Assembly: GCA_028565635.1 (NCBI GenBank) | Contig: JAOXYB010015509.1 | Span: 1-19,514, forward strand | DNA length: 19,514 nucleotides | Direction of reading: 5' to 3' | From: Phoronis ovalis | Taxonomy: Eukaryota; Phoronida; Phoronidae | In this document: in pieces, positions 1 through 10,200 of the stretch | Position numbering within the stretch: the stretch's first letter is position 1 | Layout of the letters: the number at the start of each line of letters is the position of its first letter | The notes under the pieces: model-generated | What the model saw: only the letters and a program-made list of their open reading frames with translations | The model's database searches: none | Told to the model about the DNA's origin: nothing | Made by a program: the position numbers and the translations under genes

Positions 1-125
1 TCAGACTCCGAATCACTAGAACTACTACCTATTTCAGCTACAACTACATCTTCACCACTGTCACTATCATTTTCATCGGAACTGTCATTCATACTATTTG
101 ATTTCTCCAAGTTGCTGGGTAACAT
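1..125 (-). CDS. Partial exon of an unidentified acidic, Ser-rich protein
   Basis: On the - strand a reading frame is open from an in-frame TAA at 137-135 to the left edge. It has two possible starts, ATG at 125-123 (MLPSNLEKSNS...) and ATG at 92-90 (MNDSSDENDSDSGED...). The visible peptide is strongly acidic and rich in Ser and Asp, and ends in a GSSSSDSES tract at the edge, which looks like a disordered regulatory segment. A CAG at about 118-116 could instead be a splice acceptor, making this an internal exon. The opposite frame on the + strand gives a less protein-like Ser/Leu sequence. The Ser/Asp tract resembles those of transcription factors such as EAF, but low-complexity similarity is weak evidence, so I give no name. 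The rest lies outside the window. Confidence 0.45.
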   Translation of the reverse strand, partial: MLPSNLEKSNSMNDSSDENDSDSGEDVVVAEIGSSSSDSES

Positions 126-258
126 TACTTGGTATTAAGTTGACTTGCTGCTGTGTGCTTTTTTTTAAATTTTCTTGTTTAGGGATCCTCTCTTTTCCTA
201 CTAGTTTGGGAAAATCAAGAAAGGTATTTTTCAAGAATCACTGCCCAAAAAATTACAA

Positions 259-387
259 CCCCCCCTTTCGTGGTGCACAGAAATTCATGACCCCCCTCCT
301 TTTGCCTTGCACAGAAATTCATGACCCCCCCCCTTTTGCCTTGCACAAAAATTCGTGACCCCCCCTGTTTGCACCAACCCCCTGTGG
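259..387. repeat. C-rich minisatellite, units of 32-34 bp
   Basis: Three near-identical units start with C-runs at 259, 291 and 325. Each unit is a run of 6-9 C (in the middle one followed by TCC), then TTTTGCCTTGCAC or a variant, then AGAAATTCATGA. A fourth, degenerate copy starts at 359 and fades into a second C-run near 377. The first unit differs most, with TTTCGTGGTGCAC in the middle. On the - strand this gives regularly spaced G-runs of six or more. The C-run length varies between units, as expected for slippage. No coding function is evident. Confidence 0.85.
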
Positions 388-1282
388 TAATTTCTGACCA
401 GTCCCTAAGTCTTTCAGGGGCTGCTTAGAGGGATCATGCACCTGAGTTTTAATTTTTATATTGAATTTATTTTATGCTCATTGCTTTATTTTAAAACTGG
501 CTCCATCTCCCTCTTGCAATGTGCGGGTTTTAGAGAGATTTCGCCAATACGGGAAAAGCCGAGCTGATCCGAATTGGATGTCCGGACGTTTAGCCCCAAG
601 ATATGCCGTCCGGTAACCGGACGTTTAGCCACTCCGTATATTGATGCCCCCCCCGATAGCCCTGGGGCTCGTTGTCGGAAGCATTATTAAGTTATGGTTA
701 CTGTTCTGTGATACTGCATAAGGGTTAAGCAGCATGCAACTCGTGTAATTATCTTTACAGAGTTATGAAATCATACTTTTTACGATGATTCCGATAATGG
801 GCTAAGTTCTGGTTTCTTATTCTTGGCGTTCGTGTTATGCCTTATGGTTACGAAAACTTTGATAAATTATATTTTGTATTTGTAAACAGTATTATAAGCT
901 TGTTGTTGCTATGTGCATTGGTATTCCAAGCAACTATATGTATAAACTGTTTTGAATTGTAATTGTTTATTGATACATAAGACAATTACTTGTCTGGCAT
1001 GTGTTTTTGCTACTGCCATTTGACGTTTTAGCTTTTTGTCTAACAATAATAAAGAGTCAACTCAGAAAAACCCAAACAGCTTTTGATTTTGACAATGCTT
1101 ATTAGGGATGTGGTGAATGAATATTATAGAAAATGAGTTAATAAATCAATTTTTATGGAAATGGAAGGAGTCCAAAAGTATTAGATACAAGAGTCTGCTT
1201 ATGGGCTAGACACTGCACTGAACTGGTCCACACAGAAAATTTTAATTGTGAATAAGCCAAATATGCATAATTCCTCTTACAG
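388..1282. other. Non-coding stretch before SF3B1 exon 2; probably intergenic or intron 1
   Basis: I see no convincing exon here. I checked each ATG for a short SF3B1-like first exon (MAKIAKTHE-like, phase 1, followed by GT) and found none. The stretch from about 540 to 690 is richer in GC than the rest and holds short repeats, annotated separately. From about 690 to 1280 the sequence is AT-rich, with an AATAAA at 1048-1053 that has no recognisable gene in front of it. The last dozen bases (TTCCTCTTACAG) are a good splice acceptor for the exon at 1283. Confidence 0.6.
545..655. repeat. GC-richer block with direct and inverted short repeats
   Basis: CCGGACGTTTAGCC occurs twice in direct orientation, at 582-595 and 617-630, exactly 35 bp apart. 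GTCCGGT (608-614) and ACCGGAC (616-622) form a perfect 7-bp inverted repeat around one A. GTCCGGAC at 580-587 is itself palindromic. CAATACGG near 545 and CCGTATATTG near 634 are an imperfect inverted pair framing the block, and a run of eight C follows at 647-654. This could be the remnant of a small non-autonomous element, but no target duplication or transposase confirms that. Confidence 0.5.
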
Positions 1283-4200
1283 AAATTGAGGCTCAGGTAC
1301 GAGAATTGCAGAACAAACGCAGCGGTGTTGGTGCAGAGATATCTGAAGAGGAACGCATAGGTCTTGGAACTGAAGGTCATTTTGATACAGATATTTATGG
1401 TGGTGGTGGAGGCTCAAGATTTGAAGGATATGTCACATCTATTGCTCCGAATGAGGACCAAGATGTAAGTGTTTGTTATATAACACGCATGTCACGATAT
1501 TGGTACCATTTCGCTGTCTGTGCTACATGTAAACATAATTAATTAGATTAAAAATACATCTACCTTAAAATATATGCTTGTATTGTACATCATTGGAAAG
1601 GATATACATTATAGAAGTTTTCTAACTGCAAAGTTAAGATAATTTTAACTATTACAAGATTATTTAAACAATGAAAGAAAAAAAATGTTGCACAAAGGTT
1701 TGTAACATGTTACAAAGGATCGCTGATATTGATGAATAATTATGTATACATTATAATATATGCCCAAAGTTGTCCATGATTAAAATTGCCATAATTGTTT
1801 ACAACTGTATCTGTCCCATATATCAGTTATATCAGCTTTTTTTAAATTTCTCACAATCAAAACTAATGAAATTGTAACATGTGTAAAGAGAATCCAAACG
1901 CTATTTTTATTGTTTTTAAAAAGTATGTTGTATCTTTATAAAATTATGACAATAATTTCAAAATATTGTGTTTTTTTTAATAAACTAAATCTGTAACAGA
2001 AATGTTTAAAATTGCTTTACGGTTGTATACGAACCTGTTTAGTAATCTAATATTTTTTGTACTGTGACTTGAAACTGATTTTATTTGAGGCCATTTTAAT
2101 AAACCAATAGATATATGCAAAATATTGCTTTTATGTAAATTTATAATTAAAACCAATCAGAATTAAAACTGATATATTTGATGGAATTCAATCTAACATC
2201 GATTGTCGACACCTTGGTTTCGCCTGTATTCGTGTCAATTCAATATGGCGAACACACATAGCAACCGCCTTAGGTATGTCGATTCATTTAAATGATTTAA
2301 AATACATTTACAAGGTTACTCTATTAGTTTTATTTCACTTGTAGTTTTGTTCTGAGGAATATTTCTTAACATCTGTGAACAGCAATATACATTTCGAGGG
2401 CTAGTCATGATAAAATAATGGTCTTGATCAGAGCTGTACACAATTCCAGCTAGCAAAAAAACTAATAATTTTTGTACTTTCCAAACAGATAAAAATGTAC
2501 TGTGTGTATAAGTGTAAATTTCTGTTTATAAAATCGATATTCAGACTTTAAGTGTCACAGAATAAATGATGTATATAAAATGACTGAACTATTGCAGGAT
2601 GATGATGATGGCTCCATGCAGATGTTGGGGAAAAAAACATCATATACTGCACCATTAAACTTATTAAATGACACAACTGGTGATAAGGTAGGAAAGATAA
2701 AAATGTCAAAACTTTTGATATTGAAGCGTTACAGGTGAACTAACATAATTTAACTTTGTAGATGATCACCTTAGGCCACCCTTAAATAAAACATTTTTGG
2801 TTTGTGGTTGCCGACCGACCCACGAAAAACGTGCATACCCAAATATTGTTTGTGCTTTAAGATCTTTCTTCATCAAAATCTAGATATATTTCTCCTGGAA
2901 TTTCACATTTGCGTTTCTGAACTGAAAAAAAAGGGTGGCCTTATATGTTTTCAGAACTGTTATTTTCTGCAATTACTAAGAAATGCAGCTTAATGTTTTA
3001 TTGTATAACTTTTCTAGTAACTTTTCTTAATCAGTGCCAGTTCATGAGTAAACAGGACTGGATACACTTAAACTGTATTGTGATAATAATTTAAAGTACT
3101 GCTTGTGCATTTGTAGGACTATGATCCATTTGCAGAGCACAGAGCGCCAAAAATTTCTGACAGAGAAAATGAATACAAGCAACGCCGCAGGCAAATGATC
3201 ATTTCCCCTCCCCGTGTGGATCCATTTGCAGACGGTAGGTTTTAACATGAGGAATTTGCGTTATTTTTCAAGTAGTATAGTGTGCTAAAAATATAGGATG
3301 TTATCAGGTGGATAGAGAAAAAATATAGAGAAACAAATTTTCGATGTTTTCATTTGAAGGTGTAAGGCGATGAAACCATTCTCTACTTGGAAAAATTGTC
3401 CTTTGTTTTCGGTGTTTTGTGTAATGCCTTTGGATAACCAATAACAGTTTATCTAGAACATGCTGTTTCTCAATTCGGCCAGATTACAGACTTCATAATT
3501 CGAAGCATTCAATTCTGCATACTTGTTATCTGAGTAACAGTTGTACTATCAAATTAGAGGTAGTTGTTCTTTATTGTTAGTAATTGCTGCTTTTCCATTT
3601 AAAATTACTACTGGGGGGACATGAAGTGTTTTAATTTGCCCCCCCCCCCTCTGAATCATTTTAAATATTTTGCCACCTCTGTCCTCCAGATACCAATAAT
3701 TCAAACTTTTTCTAAATCCTCCTACCCACATAATTTTGGGGTAGCTCTTGTAGTAACTTTAGTGAAACGGGCGTGAGCATAGTGGGCCACTGTTGACAAG
3801 TTATTTGAGGTAAGTCAGTTTTACAATCGGTGCATTATGTCACTGTTAATGAATTTGATGAACATTACCATTGAGAACAGCTGTTAATAAACATACTTTT
3901 GTATGAATTGAGGCTGAAATTGTTATTTCTATTACTTTGTTTCATTTGCATTGGTACACTTCTGAAACATTTTGAGGAACATTTGTTATGCTTAGAAAAA
4001 ATGTGTGGCCTACAAAATTATCCACCATTCTTCAGATGCTATTTTGCAGCTATTCACAGCCTCAGCATACAAAGTTGTTTTGCTAACACTGTATGTAGTT
4101 ATGTGTACACATTATATAACTTATTTACATAATACTAATCTAATTTCTTTTTCCTCCCAATTTAGCAGTTGTACCATTCCACGTACTGTTGCTGTGTGGG

Positions 4201-7200
4201 TAACGACTGGTGATATAAATTTGTGTCTGCGGAAGACTTACTCTTTGGTGTTAGTTAAATTAGCAAAATTTAACCATAAACAATGTGCAGGGCTCAAAAT
4301 TCTATGAGATTACATGTTAGATTTCCGGAATTTTCTGAAACAGTTAAGGTGATGGTTTGCTAGTATAGCAACTAAGAGATAATGGTATTGATTCCGGATG
4401 TACTATACATATTAACTTAATAAGGAAAAAACAGGGCTTCCAATAATATTCAGTGACTTTGGTTTATAAGATAGAACAATCTTTTGACAAAGTTTTGTCA
4501 CAAAAAGCCCTTTGCACAATTCAGATATATTCGGCGTTGATAAGTAATACTGTCCCTCTGACTGCCGTTAGGGTATAACACAGCTTCATTTTGAGACTAT
4601 TTTAGGCTTGAAATACCAACATTGTCAGTTAAATGGACAGGATGTTCTCAACTAAGATGCAACGAAAGGTGGATAACAAGGGTAACGTACGTATAAAGTG
4701 TCCTCAGCAGATATATTGTTGCGCAAATGTTTCTTACGTTTTCTAGAAAGTTGGTAATGTTTTGGGGTTTATTAGAAACAGTTTACATTTTCTGCACATC
4801 CTCTTATACATTACTTTATGTTACTTTTTATTTTGATATGTACAAAGTTATGAAAATTAACAAAACGCTGTTTGAAATTTATATCAAATGAAACCCATGC
4901 AACAAGTTGCAATTCTAGCTATGTGTAACTGTCAAATTATGGTGCAGTTCTACAGTGTAACTGGTTCTTTTGTTTCCGTGCAAGTTTGTCTGAGAACCAG
5001 TTCACAGCCATGGCATTACAGGGGATTCTGAATGTCAACAAATGTGAATTTCTCATGACTTCTAGCACAAGCATATTTTAACTCCATAACACTAGTAACT
5101 TTTCCGTTAGACTCGGTCCTAAGCTAGCATTCCTTGTCATAGTTTTGGAAAACAGTTTGTAATAACAGTCAAAAGCAAAATATCGTGTGTCATTTTTTCC
5201 ACTAGTGAAATTTTTACTATATTGACTTCTGTTTTCTGCTATTTTGAGCTGGAATGGTAGCTAAGGACTTGCTATGTTATCAGTTTCATCTTGAAACAGG
5301 TGATAGCATTTCAGAATCCTTGTAGCAACTGTTGCAATTTGAGAATATCACACTCATGAATTCATTTTGTCACGGCCGTTGTCGTGACATTTCTTTTTGT
5401 TCGTTGTAGGTGGAAAAACTCCCGATATAAAGCAGTCGCATGGAGCCAGAGCATACATTGACATCGTCAAGGAACAGATGTTAAATAAGGATCAGGTGGG
5501 TGATTGTACTTCTAAATACTAATTTGTTCCCAACAGGAAAAAGCAGCATAGAGAATGGCTTAAGCCAAAGTAAAATATGTTAACCTATCACATTTCTGGC
5601 ATACAGGCATTTGCAATGAGTTAGCAGCAGGTTTTAAAAAAAATTGTTTTTCAAGCAGTTTTTATATCTGCCACTTTAACTTGCACTAAAATCAAATGTC
5701 ATGAGAAAAATCGTGATGAACTTGTATTAAAAGTATCTGTGTTTATTTCAGAGAGCTTACAGAGAACAGTTGCAAGAAAGAGCGAAAGCTGGCGATCTCC
5801 ATGCATCAAATGGTACTCAAGAATCAGCATCAAAACCTCAAAAACGACGAAGATGGGATCAAGCTGGTGAAACACAAGCTGACACACCTGTGGCAAAAAA
5901 GAAACCCTCATGGGAAGAAGAAACACCAGGCAGAAAACGGCCAGTAGGGAGTGAAACGCCAGGTTATGGTACTACACCAGGAGCAAGTGAGAGAGCATGG
6001 GCAGAAACCCCTGGACATGGTACATCAGGAGCTATGACACCTGGAAGAGAAACTCCCGGCCATGCTACACCGGGTCATAGTGCTACTCCTAGTGCCAGAA
6101 GAAATCGTTGGGATGAAACGCCCAGAACAGAAAGAGGTATTGATTATGTTCTGCTGCACTTTAGCCAAGGTTGCTTAACATACACTGGGTAGAATCTACA
6201 AGGGTTTTTATTGACCCAATTTGTTGGACACTTGCTGCCAGTTTGTCTATCAAGGACTATTTTGTTGAACACTGACCTTCTAAATTATAATGTCAAACCT
6301 CTGGGTCCTGCGGTCCATGTTTAACGTACTTGTAATACTGGCAGCCCTATTAGCTATGCAAGCATATTTTCTCTTGTTTTCTCATATCTTTTGTTGAAAC
6401 ATGTCTTGTCTAGATCATTCAAATGCATCCCAGAAAAATTGCTTGTTTTACAGAAACACCAGGTCATGGAAGTGGCTGGGCTGAAACTCCACGAACAGAC
6501 CGCGGTGCTGGTGGAGACCTGATTCAAGAAACGCCGACTCCAAGTGCCAGTAAACGTCGCTCACGTTGGGACGAAACTCCAGCAGCAGCAACTCCTGGAG
6601 CAACTACTCCATCAATGACCCCTGGTGGCATGACTCCTGGGGGTATGACACCTGGATCAATGACCCCTGGAGGTGCCACACCTGGTGGGTTTACTCCTAG
6701 TGGCGTTACACCCTCAGGACAAATGGCTATGGGAATGGCAACGCCTACTCCAGGTAAGACAGCTTTAACTTATATTTCTGATAATTTGTATTTACTAGAC
6801 ACAGAATTTATGCACCAATCAATTGATTAACCCCTTATTTTCTGGACAATATACAAAACTGTTTTTTTTACTACATGTATATACATATTTTAAACTGGTC
6901 TGGTGAAATACATGTAAAGAAAATTGTATGTAAGCACATTAACTGTACTCTTCATAGGCCACCTTATGCACATGACACCTGAGCAGATGCAGGCCTTTAC
7001 ATGGCAGAGGGAAATTGATGAACGTAATCGACCACTGTCAGAAGAAGAGCTAGAGACCATGTTTCCTCCTGGTTATAAGGTACGATGTCAAGTTTGTATT
7101 GTAAAAATCTGTGGGCAAACATTTAATAAATTTAAGAACTAGGGTATCAGAGTTGTGAAACATGAAGGCATAAAAGCCCTTTATTTACTTTGTACACTGC

Positions 7201-10200
7201 ATTAGTGAGCTTATTTTTGAAAATGAAGCCGAGTATGTTTTGGTTACAGGTAGTACGGCTGTTTTTAACATTTGGTGTTTTATTGTTAAAGTATGAGACC
7301 TAATTCGACTGTTGAAGTTGTAACAGCTAATATTTTCAAGTAATGCTCACCGCTGCATCCTCAAATGGTTTATCAACCTAGTAAACATAAGAATAGAATA
7401 ATAATTAACAAACTATTCCTTTGTATTAATACTTGATCCTTTTTGTTATACAGGCTTTACAACCACCAGCTGGCTATGTTCCTATACGAACTCCGGCTCG
7501 TAAACTGACTGCAACTCCCACTCCAATGGCTGGAATGAGTGGTTTCCGCATGCAAACGCCCGACAGTAAAACGCAAATTGTGGACATGCAACCAAAAGGG
7601 AATCTACCAATGATGAAACCTGATGACATGCAATATTTTGATAAATTGCTGGTAAGTTTTTTACTATTTCTTATTAGCGGGCCATAGGTAAGAAACTGGC
7701 TAAGTGGAATGAAGTTTGTAGTATATTTAGGAAGAAACATAATTCTAACTTAGTTGTGCAATGTACAGTTAAACACCATGCATTAAGAAATAAAATTGTG
7801 TGCTACATGAAAGTAAAATGTCTGTTCATGATTTTAGGTTGATGTTGATGAGGAATCTTTATCTCCAGCAGAGCAACTGGAACGGAAAATCATGAAACTT
7901 CTTCTTAAGATTAAGAACGGAACACCTCCAATGAGAAAGGTACAGTAACTGCATTTAAAATGTTAATTTACACTTAAACAATTTAATTAGTATGCAGTTA
8001 AATTATAATTATGTTTGAGTTTAAAAGGGCTCATCTACAGCTAACCAGCAAGTTTTAATATAGAGCTATCCTATTGCACATTGTTGATGTCAGTTCTTCA
8101 GTCTGTTTTCTTTTTCTGTGTACTGTTTTGCGTGCATTAATTATATTACTCTCCCTTTATAGGCTGCTTTACGACAAATCACAGACAAATCTCGTGAATT
8201 TGGCGCCGGACCATTATTCAACCAGATTTTACCACTGCTTATGTCACCAACTTTAGAAGATCAAGAACGTCATCTTTTGGTGAAAGTTATTGACAGGATT
8301 TTGTACAAACTGGATGATTTAGTTCGTCCATTTGTACATAAAATTCTTGTCGTTATTGAACCATTGCTGATTGATGAAGATTACTATGCCCGCGTTGAAG
8401 GACGTGAAATTATTTCTAACTTGGCTAAGGTAAAGTTAAATCATTCTTCTAGTAAGCGTACACTTGCTTGAATGAAGGGTTTCAGTCTATGAAAAAAGAA
8501 AATTGTTAAATTTTGCATATAATTTACTTGTGAGTGTTTAGTAAATTTTCTTTGAAAAATCAAAATCAAATGAGTTTAAGCTAATATTTAGTGTACACTG
8601 GCTAACTCTTCATCATCAATATTTGTATTCTAGGCTGCTGGTTTGGCAACTATGATCTCCACTATGCGTCCAGATATTGACAACATGGATGAATATGTGC
8701 GTAATACAACTGCTCGTGCTTTTGCTGTTGTCGCATCTGCTCTTGGTAAGTTTGCTAAAGGACTGTATAAAATTGTTCAAGAACATATGAAAAGAAATAC
8801 TAGTTGCAGCTTTATTACATAATGTAATTGGCACTCAATCAATAATTGTAATGAATATTTTATTATATAGATATTGATGTATTCAACACATTAACATGCT
8901 ACATAAGTTTACATAATCTACATGCTGAGCTCAATTTGTATATTGTAATGATCCTGTTAATTTTTTTTTTGGCATAACATTTTTGCTGCCTCCCTAATAG
9001 CAAAGCTGCTTACATGTGCAGCTTTGATATGACGTTGGTGTACACATTTTTTCAGTTTAGTTGCAGAACTAATATTAAATGGCTATAGAAAGTATGTAAA
9101 TTTGAATATTGTACCAGTAGGTAAATAGTAGTATTTGCATTTGCAGTTGTAACCTATATTTTTTAGACTTGCCTCTTTTGAGATAAATATGGTATTCTAA
9201 GTGAGGAAAGTGAGGAGAATGTATTTTTTTGTGGGTAAAAATAAATTTCAGCAATTGGGCAATTATGTTTGTTTATACGGTATTCTAAATTTTGAGCAGC
9301 TTGCTTATATTTGTATTTGGATGAATAAATAAATTTTAAAATTGGGTTCTATTTATAAAGAGAAGGCTTGTGTTTCAATAAATGTTAAAAAATTATAAGG
9401 ACTTCTATTCTATTGAAGACTTTTATTTTGATTCAGTAATTTAAAATTTAGATTTATTGTGAACATTATTATTTGTCATGTATTTAGGTGTTTAGTAAGT
9501 AGTCAGGTGCTGATGTACAATGTGGACCGCTTGTATCGATGGTTCTTATTAGAAAACTCATTCATTTTTGCTGAAAGTAAATATTTTCCTATTCGCAGAC
9601 TGCAGCTTTCTTAGGCAATAGCATGTTACATAAAAAATTATTGATTTTGTGAATTGCAACAGCAAGAGATAAAATGTGACCTTATCCTCTTTGTAGGTAT
9701 CCCTGCCCTGTTACCTTTCTTGAAGGCTGTGTGTAGATCAAAGAAATCTTGGCAGGCAAGGCATACTGGTATCAAAATTGTCCAACAGATCGCTATATTA
9801 ATGGGATGTGCGATATTGCCTCATTTGAAGAACCTGGTGGAAATTATTGAACACGGTAAGCATACTTGATACTGTTTATAGTTCGAAATGATATGTCATG
9901 CCAATAAGTAATATGAAAAAAACTCATACTGTCTTTCTGTAGTAAAAAGGTGTTGGCCACAGTTGTCTCCAAGATGATTTGAGAAATTTACTTCATATCA
10001 AAATAGAGTTCGCTCAAAAGGGCTTTGAAGAATAGTGTTAAAAAACAGAATCAAGCAGGGAATTATGCAGCTGTTGTACTTTGCTTAATGACTGTCAAGT
10101 TTCACAATTTTTAACTGGGAGATTGGGTATTATTTTCTATTCAAAACAATGATTAAAATAAAATCTAAAAAACGGGAGACTCCAGTGTCTCGGAGATCTA

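Larger units (their letters stand above)
1283..5495 (+). other. SF3B1: SF3B1 exons 2-5: N-terminal region
   Basis: Coding segments are 1283-1464, 2598-2687, 3117-3234 and 5410-5495. Exon 2 encodes IEAQVRELQ..., then [17 protein letters not shown], matching the conserved DIYGG..SRF.GYVTSI element. Exon 3 starts with four Asp codons and carries [10 protein letters not shown]. Exon 4 encodes [20 protein letters not shown] and [14 protein letters not shown], the most conserved block of this part. Exon 5 encodes [22 protein letters not shown]. Exon 2 is more divergent from vertebrates ([19 protein letters not shown]) than the other exons. Exons 2 and 3 end in phase 0, exon 4 in phase 1 and exon 5 in phase 0. 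Confidence 0.95.

Noticed and set aside
98-358. + strand frame through the C-rich minisatellite
   Set aside because: It is made of tandem-repeat translation and has no protein features.
690-1080. Possible solo LTR (TGTCGG... to ...CCCAAACA with AATAAA at 1048)
   Set aside because: No matching target-site duplication, no primer-binding site and no second copy; TG/CA ends are easily found by chance.
3899-4307. Two overlapping open frames of 77 and 100 codons in SF3B1 intron 4
   Set aside because: Cys/Leu/Phe-rich random composition, no recognisable family, inside an intron with intact splice sites.
5711-5720. C-box-like GTGATGA in intron 5
   Set aside because: No D box follows before the splice acceptor about 35 bases later.
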